A program made the translations under genes and the position numbers. A stretch of DNA of 64,000 nucleotides from Mycolicibacter sp. MU0102. GTDB lineage: Bacteria; Actinomycetota; Actinomycetes; Mycobacteriales; Mycobacteriaceae. The notes below the pieces were generated by a model, which was not told the DNA's origin, searched no databases, and saw only the letters and a list, made by a program, of their open reading frames with translations. This document shows, one piece after another, positions 8,409 to 16,105 of this stretch; positions within the stretch are counted from its first letter, which is position 1; each line of letters starts with the position of its first letter. The DNA is taken from contig NZ_OY726398.1 in the NCBI RefSeq assembly GCF_963378105.1, forward strand, positions 868,001-932,000. Reading direction: 5' to 3'.

Positions 8409-9995
8409 ATGTCCTTCCCTTTTTCTGACTCTCAGGCTGTCGTCACCCTGACCGATGTCGGCTTCACCTGGCCCGACGGCAGTGCCGCGCTGGCCGGCGT
8501 CACCGGCTCGTTCGGTAGCGGCCGCACCGGCCTGGTGGGCGCCAACGGCGCCGGTAAATCCACCCTGCTTCGGCTCATCGCCGGCCAACTGCGGCCGACA
8601 ACCGGGCACATCACCACGGTCGGGCAGGTGGCCTACCTGCCGCAGCTGCTCACCCTCGATGGCGAGGTCTCGATCGCCGAGTTGCTCGGCGTCGCCGATC
8701 GACTCGCCGCACTGCGGGCCATCGAGGGTGGCGATGCCGCAGAGACGCATTTCGAGGTGGTCGGTGACGACTGGGATATCGAAGCTCGCGCCGATGCGGC
8801 ACTGCGCGACATCGGGTTTTCCTCGGGCAACCTCGATCGCCGAGTCGCCGAACTGTCCGGCGGGGAGGTCATGCTGGTGGCGTTGACCGGGCTGCGGCTG
8901 GCGGCCGCACCGATCACCCTGCTCGATGAGCCGACCAACAACCTGGACCGGGCCGCGCGCACCGGGCTGGCGCGGCTGGTCGAGGAGTGGCCCGGTGCAC
9001 TCATCGTGGCCAGTCATGACACCGCGCTGCTGGAGCAGATGGACTGCACCGCCGAGCTTTACGACGGGCGACTCACCACATTCGGCGGCCCCTACAGCAC
9101 CTGGCGGGCCCACTTGGAGGCCGAGCAGGCCGCCGCCCGGACGGCTGCCCGCACTGCGGAGCAGGTGGTCAAGGTGGAGAAGCGGCAACGCGTGGAAGCC
9201 GAGACCAAACTCGCCCGACGCAACCGGGCGGCCCAGGTCGCCCAACAGAACAAGCGCGCCGCGAAGATCGTGATGAACCAGAACGCTGCCAATGCCCAGG
9301 TGGCGGCGGGCAAGCTGCGCGGGCATCTTGACGGTCGGGTCCGGGACGCCCAAGCAGATCTGGACGCCGCATCCGCCCGGGTTCGTCGCGAGGAGCACAT
9401 TCGCGTCGATCTGCCCGATCCGGAGGTGCCCAACAGCCGCCGGCTGGCCGAGCTGCCGGGAGCCGATGGACCGATCATCGTGCAGGGGCCGGAACGCATC
9501 GCGTTGGACGGCCCGAACGGGGTGGGCAAGACGACGCTGCTGCAAGCACTGCTGACGGGCGATGCCGGGCGACTGCTGACCGACCGGGTCGGATACCTGC
9601 CGCAACGCCTGGATCACCTGGACGACACCATGTCCGCGTTCGACGCGGTATCGGCGGTCTCCGGCAGGCACCCGCAGGCGGTACGGGCCCAACTGGCCCG
9701 GTTTCTGCTGACCGCCGACTGTGTGGCCCGGCCGATCGGCACCCTGTCCGGTGGTGAACGCTTCCGCGTCGCGCTGGCCCAGCTACTGCTCGCTGATCCA
9801 CCGCCGCAGCTGTTGCTGCTCGACGAGCCGACCAACAACCTCGATCTGGACAGCGTCGGTCAGCTTGTCGACGCGCTGGGAGGCTATCGCGGAGCCTTCA
9901 TCGTGGTGAGTCACGACGACGACTTCCTGGCGCGGCTCGGCCTGAGCCGAACGTTGACGATGCCGCGCAACGGCGTGCTGGTTGATGCGAGCTAG
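8409..9995 (+). CDS. ABC-F family ATPase
   Basis: 528 aa with two ABC ATPase domains in one chain and no membrane segments, the mark of ABC-F ribosome-associated proteins. Walker A motifs are GANGAGKST and GPNGVGKTT. Both halves carry an LSGGE signature and LLDEPTNNLD Walker B. A charged, Ala/Arg/Gln-rich linker (about 235-320) lies between them, where ABC-F proteins reach into the ribosomal E/P site. Family roles are antibiotic ribosome protection or translation-factor (EttA-like) activity. In length it resembles M. tuberculosis Rv1473. The leader peptide and hairpin upstream favour an inducible, antibiotic-linked role. Confidence 0.87.
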   Translation: MSFPFSDSQAVVTLTDVGFTWPDGSAALAGVTGSFGSGRTGLVGANGAGKSTLLRLIAGQLRPTTGHITTVGQVAYLPQLLTLDGEVSIAELLGVADRLAALRAIEGGDAAETHFEVVGDDWDIEARADAALRDIGFSSGNLDRRVAELSGGEVMLVALTGLRLAAAPITLLDEPTNNLDRAARTGLARLVEEWPGALIVASHDTALLEQMDCTAELYDGRLTTFGGPYSTWRAHLEAEQAAARTAARTAEQVVKVEKRQRVEAETKLARRNRAAQVAQQNKRAAKIVMNQNAANAQVAAGKLRGHLDGRVRDAQADLDAASARVRREEHIRVDLPDPEVPNSRRLAELPGADGPIIVQGPERIALDGPNGVGKTTLLQALLTGDAGRLLTDRVGYLPQRLDHLDDTMSAFDAVSAVSGRHPQAVRAQLARFLLTADCVARPIGTLSGGERFRVALAQLLLADPPPQLLLLDEPTNNLDLDSVGQLVDALGGYRGAFIVVSHDDDFLARLGLSRTLTMPRNGVLVDAS

Positions 9996-9998
9996 TGT
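9993..9998 (+). promoter_or_regulatory. -10 element for membrane protein gene
   Basis: TAGTGT ends 6 nt before ATG 10005 and overlaps the ABC-F stop. This fits a leaderless transcript separate from the ABC-F message. Confidence 0.5.
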
Positions 9999-10004
9999 CA
10001 CAAC

Positions 10005-10424
10005 ATGACTCGCTCGCGTCCCGGTTGGCTGATTGCGCTGTGCGCGGCCCTTCTGTCGGCCAGTGCATGGCTGCCGTGGCTGACCACATCGGCCAACGGC
10101 GGCGGGCATGCCAGTGCGATCGGCGGCAGCGCCGGTGCCATCGCGCTGCCGCCTCGATTTGGAGTCGGTCAGCTGATCGTGCTGCTCGCCTCCGTTCTGC
10201 TGGTGGCCGGTGCGATGGTGGCCCGGGAACTCTTCACCCGGCTGGCCGCGGTCGTCGCAGTGCTGGACTCTGCGGTCATCGCTGCACTGGGCATCTGGTA
10301 CTACCGGTTGAACGTCGCGGCGCCGATCACCGCCGGCTATGGCCTCTACATCGGCGCCGTCGCCGTAGTGGGTGCGCTGGGCTTTTCGGTGTGGGCGCTG
10401 GTGTCGGCGGTGCGTCGCGGCTAG
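10005..10424 (+). CDS. Small four-helix membrane protein
   Basis: 139 aa. Hydrophobic segments near residues 7-25, 54-73, 80-97 and 108-135 suggest four membrane helices. A Gly/Ala-rich external loop with GGGHAS lies between the first two. The N-terminus TRSRPGW and C-terminus RRG are positively charged, placing both ends in the cytoplasm. It resembles the short Trp-biosynthesis-associated/DUF-type membrane proteins common in mycobacteria. No catalytic motif is visible and I do not assign a function. It converges on the SDR gene with no gap. Confidence 0.65.
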   Translation: MTRSRPGWLIALCAALLSASAWLPWLTTSANGGGHASAIGGSAGAIALPPRFGVGQLIVLLASVLLVAGAMVARELFTRLAAVVAVLDSAVIAALGIWYYRLNVAAPITAGYGLYIGAVAVVGALGFSVWALVSAVRRG

Positions 10425-11174
10425 TCAGGCGGTGAAGCCGCCGTCGACGTTCCAGTTCGCCCCGGTGACGTAGCCGGATTCCGGGCCCGCCAGGAAGCTC
10501 ACCGCGGCGGCAATGTCACCGACCTGCCCGTAGCGTCCCAGTGCCGTTGTCTTCTTCAGGATTTCGGGGAATTCACCGCCGTCGTCCGGGTTCATCTCGG
10601 TGTGGATCGGACCGGGCTGCACGTTGTTGACGGTGATGCCGCGCGGGCCGAGATCGCGGGCCAGGCCCTGGGTGAACGACGCTACTGCACCCTTGGTCAT
10701 GCCGTACACCGACAATCCGGGGACCGGAATCTGCTCGGCGTTGATGCTGCCGATGTTGATGATCCGCGCGCCTTCACCCAGGTGCTTCACCGCGGTGCGC
10801 ACCGCCCAGTACATTCCGCCGATGTTGACCGCCACCAGACGGTCGAACTGTTCGGCCGGAAACTCATCGATCGGCGCCCAGTATCCGACGCCGGCATTGT
10901 TCACCAGCACATCCAGGCCGCCCAGTTCGGCGACGGCCTCCTCGACCGCGGCCGCGACCTGGGTGGGTACCGCGGCGTCGGCTTGGATCGCAATCGCCGT
11001 GCCGCCGTCCCCGGCGACTTCGGCGACGAGTTTCTCGGCGTCGGCCGGTGAGGACGAATAGGTGAAGGCCACGCTGGCGCCGTCGGCGGCCAACCGCCGG
11101 ACGATCTCTCGGCCGATTCCGCGCGATCCTCCGGTGACCAGTGCGCGCCGTCCGGCCAGGGTTGCTGTGCTCAT
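10425..11174 (-). CDS. SDR-family oxidoreductase (FabG-like)
   Basis: 249-aa classical short-chain dehydrogenase. The cofactor motif VTGGSRGIG is at residues 14-22, NNAG near 91, a catalytic Ser in the IGSIN segment and YGMTK (Tyr/Lys) near 158-162. The C-terminal motif GANWNVDGG is standard for 3-oxoacyl-ACP reductase-like SDRs using NADP(H). The substrate cannot be fixed. It is divergent from a TetR gene, about 114 bp away, which probably controls it. Confidence 0.85.
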   Translation of the reverse strand: MSTATLAGRRALVTGGSRGIGREIVRRLAADGASVAFTYSSSPADAEKLVAEVAGDGGTAIAIQADAAVPTQVAAAVEEAVAELGGLDVLVNNAGVGYWAPIDEFPAEQFDRLVAVNIGGMYWAVRTAVKHLGEGARIINIGSINAEQIPVPGLSVYGMTKGAVASFTQGLARDLGPRGITVNNVQPGPIHTEMNPDDGGEFPEILKKTTALGRYGQVGDIAAAVSFLAGPESGYVTGANWNVDGGFTA

Positions 11175-11288
11175 GTCGTTAGCCTCCAGGTAATTACGAA
11201 CCGAGACGTTACTTAGTACGATCAGGTCAAGCTGATATTGCTACCGGTCCATTCCCGGTGTGATCGACGTCTCATGGAGAAACGCGCA

Positions 11289-11840
11289 ATGGCGGTGGGA
11301 AGACCACGGGAGTTCGACCCCGATCAGGTCGTGGACGAGGCGATGAAGCTGTTCTGGGCGCGCGGCTACGACGGTGTTTCGATCTCCGATGTCACGGCTG
11401 CGACCAAGGTCAACCGGCGCAGCATCTACGCCGAGTTCGGCTCAAAGGAGAATCTGTACCAGCGGGCCGTCCAGCGTTACCTCGCCGGACAGGGAGGCTA
11501 TGTCGTTGAAGCGCTGGCCTTGCCGACCGCCCGTGATGTCGCCGAAGCAATGGTGCACGGCGCGGCCGACACGGTCAGTGGCAACCCGCAGGGTTGCCTG
11601 ACGGTTGACAATGGACCGGGTCTGGCCGAAATTCGCGAGGCCACAGTGCATCAGATCGCTGAACGATTCGACGCCGCGGTGACCGAAGGCGAACTGTCCG
11701 GAGTCGACACCCTGGTGCTCGCGCGGTGGATCGCTGCGGTGTGTCAGGGCATCGCAGTTCAGGCGCGCAGCGGAGCGCGCCGCGCCGATCTGCACGCGCT
11801 GGCCGACCGGGCATTGGCGGGCTGGCCCGAATCTCGGTGA
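11289..11840 (+). CDS. TetR/AcrR-family regulator
   Basis: About 183 aa from ATG 11289; ATG 11274 and 11238 are alternative starts. The N-terminal helix-turn-helix reads GRPREFDPDQVV ... VSISDVTAATKVNRRSIYAEFGSKE, the usual TetR_N layout. The C-terminal part is a short ligand-binding helical domain. Starting with GRPREFD is typical of the AcrR/YcdC-like branch. Being divergent from the SDR, it likely represses that gene and itself. The intergenic region 11175-11288 contains A/T-rich GTTACTTAGTAC with a weak dyad (TAC-TTA-GTA), a possible operator. Confidence 0.82.
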   Translation: MAVGRPREFDPDQVVDEAMKLFWARGYDGVSISDVTAATKVNRRSIYAEFGSKENLYQRAVQRYLAGQGGYVVEALALPTARDVAEAMVHGAADTVSGNPQGCLTVDNGPGLAEIREATVHQIAERFDAAVTEGELSGVDTLVLARWIAAVCQGIAVQARSGARRADLHALADRALAGWPESR

Positions 11841-11855
11841 GGTGGCGACGCCACT

Positions 11856-11875
11856 TGGCGGCGCGAGTGCCGCCA
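11856..11875 (+). terminator. Terminator-like hairpin after TetR gene
   Basis: TGGCGGC (11856-11862) and GCCGCCA (11869-11875) form a perfect 7-bp stem with a 6-nt loop, starting 15 nt after the TetR stop. There is no U-tract, as is common for mycobacterial terminators. Confidence 0.45.
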
Positions 11876-11877
11876 GT

Positions 11878-11920
11878 TCACCCTGGCGCGGCGATGACCT
11901 CAGCGAATACATCAGTGCTC
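11878..11920. repeat. Left flank repeat of the R-M cassette (LLM 3'-end copy)
   Basis: This matches 13915-13960 at 31 of 38 ungapped positions (TCACC...GCGCGGCGATGACCTC...GCGAA...TCAG) in the same orientation. Similarity continues weakly for some bases beyond. Read on the minus strand it still encodes FAEVIAA and a stop, equal to the C-terminus of the LLM oxidoreductase. It looks like the displaced or duplicated 3' end of that gene. Confidence 0.6.
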
Positions 11921-11981
11921 GCGAGCCGGACACGTGCCGGGCCTGCCCAGGACTGTCACAATGCTGTGCGATGGTGACGTC

Positions 11982-13043
11982 ATGACGCAGTCGAGGTCCG
12001 TAACGACGGCCGAGGTTCTTGAACGGGCCCAAAGGTTTCCTCGGCTGCGCTACATGGGCTCGAAATACCAACTGCTGCCGCACCTGGAGCGGTTGTTCGC
12101 CGATCTTGGCGGCGAAACGGCGGTCGATGCGTTCTCCGGCTCCGGGGTGGTCTCGTACCTGTTAAAGGCGCAAGGGTTCTCGGTCACGAGCAACGATTTT
12201 CTCGCGTTCCCCGGCATGATCACCCGTGCGACTGTTGCCAACTCGTCGGTGCGACTCACTGCCGGCGACATCGACCTGATCTGCGGACCGGCTGCCGATG
12301 ACCGTGACTTCATCCAGACCAAGTTCGACGGGCTGTACTACACGCCGGAGGATCGTGCGTTCCTCGATTCGGCGTGGTCGCACATCGACCAACTGGCTGG
12401 ATTCAAACGAGACATCGCGATCTCAGCGCTGGTGCTCTCCGCTGCTCGACGCCAACCTCGCGGAGTGTTCACCTTCACCGACTCCAGCAAGTACGCTGAC
12501 GGCCGCCGCGATCTCCGCATGACACTGCGGGAGCATTTTCGTCGTGCTGCCGCGGAGTACAACGCCGTCGTGTTCAGTAACGGAAGCAAGAGCCGCACGG
12601 TCACCGGCGATATCTTCGACCTGGACGTCGAGACCCCAGACCTGGTGTATCTGGACCCGCCCTACGCGCCGCCGCGTGACGATGCCGACTACATGAAGCG
12701 ATATCACTTCCTCGAAGGATTAAGCGTCTACTGGCGCGACGTCACGATCATGGAAGAGACAAAGACCAAGAAGATAGCGAAGAGATTCACCCCGTTTGCG
12801 TACAAGCGCACCATCGAGGACGCGCTACTGCGGACCTTTGAGCGGTTCGAGGATGCGGGCGCGATCGTGCTGTCCTATTCCTCGAACGCGCTTCCCGATG
12901 CCAGCCGGATCGTCGACCTGCTGGGCAAGGTGAAGACTGACGTCCGGAAGATCGCCGTCGACCACAAGTACAGCTTTGGAACGCACTCGGCGGCCACCCG
13001 CCGCGATGTGTCCGAGTACCTGTTTGTCGGAACCAATGCATGA
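11982..13043 (+). CDS. D12-class adenine-N6 DNA methyltransferase
   Basis: 353 aa. An early MGSK motif (25-28) and the SAM-binding loop DAFSGSG (49-55) are followed far downstream by the catalytic DPPY (225-228), the alpha-group order of Dam/DpnM-like (MethyltransfD12) enzymes. It transfers methyl from SAM to adenine in a specific DNA site, presumably protecting against the nuclease encoded next. ATG 11982 is chosen; the frame is open to 11934. Codons rare in mycobacteria (TTA twice, ATA, AGA) occur, unlike neighbouring genes, suggesting transfer. Its stop overlaps the next start by 4 bp (ATGA). Target sequence unknown. Confidence 0.85.
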   Translation: MTQSRSVTTAEVLERAQRFPRLRYMGSKYQLLPHLERLFADLGGETAVDAFSGSGVVSYLLKAQGFSVTSNDFLAFPGMITRATVANSSVRLTAGDIDLICGPAADDRDFIQTKFDGLYYTPEDRAFLDSAWSHIDQLAGFKRDIAISALVLSAARRQPRGVFTFTDSSKYADGRRDLRMTLREHFRRAAAEYNAVVFSNGSKSRTVTGDIFDLDVETPDLVYLDPPYAPPRDDADYMKRYHFLEGLSVYWRDVTIMEETKTKKIAKRFTPFAYKRTIEDALLRTFERFEDAGAIVLSYSSNALPDASRIVDLLGKVKTDVRKIAVDHKYSFGTHSAATRRDVSEYLFVGTNA

Positions 13044-13879
13044 GCGACGCCGTTCCGTTCCCTGATTACCTCGGTGCGCTCGGCCGATTGAGCGCGCACA
13101 TCGATCCGCTCGCCGCTACGACCGAGACCGACGCCATCCGTCGCGCGGTCGTGTCGCTGGCTGCCCTGCCAACGATCGATCGCGCGTCGCTCACGGCCTG
13201 GGTGGCCGCCAACCCCCATGACGTACCCGTGCTGGCACTCTTCACCGGCCTTGGCCAGGAGAAGCTCAAAAATGCGCTCAAACATGAATTTGATACCTCC
13301 GGCTGGGTGCTGCTCGCCCGCAACCGAGCTTCGGAGCTGATCGACTGGCTCGACGACGCGTACTTTCTGGTAGCGCAGACCGTTGCGCAACTACACGCGC
13401 AGTACGGGGCCGCGGATGTACTCATCGCGCGTGCAGGTACCCGGGCCGCGGCGGCCGCCGCCGGGCAGCAGGGGCGCCACGTAGAAGACGAGATCGAAGC
13501 CGTCGTCAAGGGACTCGGCCTGCCCTATGAGACGCGCACGCGGTTCGTCGGGCGCAGCGGGCGTACCGCGCCGTGTGACCTGGTCATCCCTAACGGCAGC
13601 GCCGCAGAGATCGTGGTCGCCGCGAAGGGCTACGACTCGACGGGGAGCAAGCTCACCGACGCGGTCCGGGAAATCGAGGAGATGGCAGAGGTCCGCTCGC
13701 CACGGCAGTTTGTGATCGCAGTGATCGACGGGATCGGCTGGAAGAATCGCGTCTCGGACCTGCGGAAGATCCACCAGCTCTGGGATGATCGGGCGATCGA
13801 CGGCATGTACACGTTGAGCACCCTCGACAAGTTCCGCAGCGATATCGAGGATGCTGCCCGGTTGCGAAAGTTCCTGTAA
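13040..13879 (+). CDS. Putative type II restriction endonuclease
   Basis: 279 aa and coupled to the methyltransferase by an ATGA overlap, so the pair is almost certainly a restriction-modification system. The N-terminal two thirds are helical. Near residues 180-205 there is a nuclease-like core: Asp180 in CDLVIPNG, a beta strand ending in AAK (194-196), then GYDSTGSKLTD. The GSK element follows PD-(D/E)xK-type cores in DpnII-like enzymes. The acidic residue expected two before Lys196 is Ala194; Glu190 is the nearest acid. The enzyme may therefore use a migrated acid or be inactive. Specificity unknown. Confidence 0.68.
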   Translation: MSDAVPFPDYLGALGRLSAHIDPLAATTETDAIRRAVVSLAALPTIDRASLTAWVAANPHDVPVLALFTGLGQEKLKNALKHEFDTSGWVLLARNRASELIDWLDDAYFLVAQTVAQLHAQYGAADVLIARAGTRAAAAAAGQQGRHVEDEIEAVVKGLGLPYETRTRFVGRSGRTAPCDLVIPNGSAAEIVVAAKGYDSTGSKLTDAVREIEEMAEVRSPRQFVIAVIDGIGWKNRVSDLRKIHQLWDDRAIDGMYTLSTLDKFRSDIEDAARLRKFL

Positions 13880-13914
13880 CCAAAGCACTCTCGTGCGCAG
13901 GCAGTGTGCACTGG

Positions 13915-13960
13915 TCACCGCAGCGCGGCGATGACCTCCGCGAAGGCCTCAGCGTGCTCC
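13915..13960. repeat. Right flank repeat of the R-M cassette
   Basis: This is the intact 3' end of the LLM oxidoreductase gene, directly repeated at 11878-11920. The two copies bracket the methyltransferase/endonuclease pair and are the probable junctions of its insertion. Confidence 0.55.
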
Positions 13961-14733
13961 TGCTGGACGGTGAAGTAGCTGATCCCATAGCGGCGGCGGC
14001 GTTCGCGCAGCGTGTCGGCCATCTCGTCAACCGACCCGGACAGCACCGCCGGTGAGGCCAGCAGTTCCTCATCCGACAGTGTCGGCGCGAATCGGCGGGT
14101 CAGCGACAGATTGGGCACCCCGGAGCCGTCGGTCGGCACCGCCGTGATGGCCAGGTTCAGCTCGAGGGCATCGAACCGGTTGCCGGCGGCCGCGCGGACG
14201 AAGTCGATCCGCTCGGCCAGCGAATCGTCGGCGCCGTCCACCCGCGACCCGGTCAATCCGATGATGTCCGCGTGGCGAGCTGCCGCCGTCAGTAGCCGGT
14301 CACCACTGCCGGCGATCAGGATGGGCACGCGCGGCTGGTGTGTCGCCACATATTTCGTCACGTGCTCGAGGTATTCGACGCGGCGACCGGCGCTGGGGAA
14401 GGGCAGCTCGGCGGCCTCGAACTCCGCGCGCACGTAGCCCGCACCCAGACCCACCTCCAGCCGCCCGCCCGAGAGCACGTCGGTGTCGGCGATGTCGCGG
14501 GCCAGCAGCGCCGGCTTGTAGAAGCAGGCGTTGAGCACGTAGGTGCCCACCCGGATCGTCGAGGTGGCCGCGGCAGCGGCGACCAGGACCGGAAACGGGG
14601 CCGGGGCGCCAAGGTGGTCGGGCACGTGCAGGACATCGAAGCCGAAACCCTCCAGCCGCCGCGCGGTCTCGGCGAGTTCGGTCGCCGACCGGATCGGGTT
14701 CAGGCCCACGCCGAAGCGAAACTGCTTGTCCAC
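13915..14733 (-). CDS. LLM-class F420-dependent oxidoreductase
   Basis: About 272 aa. Luciferase-like TIM barrel with the family landmarks FGFDVLHVPDHLG, TIRVGTYVLNACFYKPALLARD and LSGGRLEVGLGAGYV. In mycobacteria this class uses coenzyme F420 and the protein resembles the short MSMEG_2516-type subgroup. The substrate is unknown. GTG 14733 is 6 nt from AGGAGG (14740-14745 on the minus strand), better placed than TTG 14736. Its 3' end coincides with the right flank repeat of the restriction-modification cassette, so the stop and last codons may have been rebuilt on insertion. Confidence 0.85.
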   Translation of the reverse strand: MDKQFRFGVGLNPIRSATELAETARRLEGFGFDVLHVPDHLGAPAPFPVLVAAAAATSTIRVGTYVLNACFYKPALLARDIADTDVLSGGRLEVGLGAGYVRAEFEAAELPFPSAGRRVEYLEHVTKYVATHQPRVPILIAGSGDRLLTAAARHADIIGLTGSRVDGADDSLAERIDFVRAAAGNRFDALELNLAITAVPTDGSGVPNLSLTRRFAPTLSDEELLASPAVLSGSVDEMADTLRERRRRYGISYFTVQQEHAEAFAEVIAALR

Positions 14734-14776
14734 CAACTACCTCCTCAACCGGCTTTGCCGCGTGCAGGCCCCGCGG

Positions 14777-15931
14777 TCAGCGTGCCGGCCGCGACGGCGC
14801 CGGCGCGGGACTGGGCGGCGGTGCCGGAGACCGGGTCTCGCCGCTCGCCGACTCTTCCGGTTGCGCCGCCGGGAAGACCCACTTGCCCGACAATATTTCC
14901 TTGTCCGGTTGGTAGAGCCGGACCATGTAGTTCCATCCAGGCGTGGTGGGCAGGCAATTGGCTGTGTTGTCGTCCGAACAACCCCCGAACTGCACGGTCA
15001 CCGATCCGTCCGCCGCTTTGTCCGCGGTGATGTTGTTGACCGAGTACGCCTGCTGCGGATTCTCGGTGAAGTAGCCGTTCTTGTTGTAGACGGTGACCGA
15101 CCAGAATGCTTTCACCGGAACGTCTTTGACGGTCAGGCGGTAGACCGTGTTGCCGTCGTTGCGGGCCGGGGTGATGTTGAGGTACAGCGCCTCCTTCTCG
15201 GAGTTGCCGCCCCACGCCGCGGCCGCCCCGATCAAGTGCCGCACCGGGTCCGTGTCGGCCTCGGTGCCGAACATGCCCCGGGTGTCGGGGATGGTCTGGG
15301 CCAGCTCCAACAACGCGTCGGTGACCTTCTTCTGGCTGACCGGATCCCAGCGGGGCACGTCGAAGCTGCCGGTGTCGTCTTGTTGCGCGGTGATCGCGTC
15401 CTGCAGGCGGTGTGCTGCGGCCAGGTCGGCCGGATCGTTGGGATCGGCCAGGATGCGAATGGCGACGGCCACGTAGCGGGTTCCGGCATGTTGCTGATCC
15501 AGGGTGTGCTCGCCGCCGCCGTAGAACATGTCCGTGACGTATTCGTCCTGGTTGATCACCTGCGCTGACATGTACCGCTGGCCGGGATCGGGCAGGGTCA
15601 GGGTGACCGGACTGGCCTGCAGGTCGAACACCGCAGCCGAGTACAAGGTGTCGCGGTTGGAGCGCACCACCAGCTGCCTGTCGACCGGGGTTACGTCGCG
15701 CATGTGGAAGAAACGGCCGAAGCCGTTCTCGTTGACGATGTTGGTCAATTCCTGGTCGGTGACGGCCCGCACGAAGTTGTCCGGCGACACCAACACCATG
15801 CCGTTGGGGGTGCTGCGGGGCGCCAGGTTCGCCACTGGATCGGCGCCGGTCTTGGTCACCGTCAACCCGCATCCGCTCAGGACCAGTGCCGTCGCCACAG
15901 CGCCGAACGCAGAAAGCCATCGCATGGACAT
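14777..15931 (-). CDS. DUF1254/DUF1214-type lipoprotein
   Basis: About 384 aa from ATG 15931, chosen because TAGGTT (15944-15939) lies 7 nt upstream, a leaderless pattern. The signal peptide ends in the lipobox LSGC (Cys21). An early segment resembles DUF1254 (region around VSPDNFVRAVTDQE and SNRDTLYSAAVFDL). The later part, with VKAFWSVTVYNKNGYF and a YMVRLYQPD end, resembles DUF1214. These domains occur together in exported proteins of unknown function. The tail is Pro/Ala/Ser-rich. It is divergent from another exported protein gene; the intergenic ACCGGTCGAAACCGGT contains a repeated CCGGT that may be an operator. Confidence 0.75.
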   Translation of the reverse strand: MSMRWLSAFGAVATALVLSGCGLTVTKTGADPVANLAPRSTPNGMVLVSPDNFVRAVTDQELTNIVNENGFGRFFHMRDVTPVDRQLVVRSNRDTLYSAAVFDLQASPVTLTLPDPGQRYMSAQVINQDEYVTDMFYGGGEHTLDQQHAGTRYVAVAIRILADPNDPADLAAAHRLQDAITAQQDDTGSFDVPRWDPVSQKKVTDALLELAQTIPDTRGMFGTEADTDPVRHLIGAAAAWGGNSEKEALYLNITPARNDGNTVYRLTVKDVPVKAFWSVTVYNKNGYFTENPQQAYSVNNITADKAADGSVTVQFGGCSDDNTANCLPTTPGWNYMVRLYQPDKEILSGKWVFPAAQPEESASGETRSPAPPPSPAPAPSRPAR

Positions 15932-16012
15932 GCAGCGCAACCTACCGGTCGAAACCGGTTGATGTCGGCAACGGGTTTGACGACACGATCGCCCCAAACT
16001 GCGTGACGACTA

Positions 16013-16041
16013 TTGCACCTCTTCCGGTCCGCACGTATGGT
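16013..16041 (+). promoter_or_regulatory. Strong promoter for the exported protein gene
   Basis: TTGCAC (16013-16018), a 17-bp spacer and TATGGT (16036-16041) make a near-consensus SigA promoter. The leader that follows is unusually A/T-rich and contains AATCA-GCCG-TGATT (16051-16064), a small inverted repeat that could bind a regulator. Confidence 0.6.
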
Positions 16042-16105
16042 CCCAATAAAAATCAGCCGTGATTAAAAAGAGAAAATGGTTAACGAGATCGGGGGAGTAG
16101 TGGCC

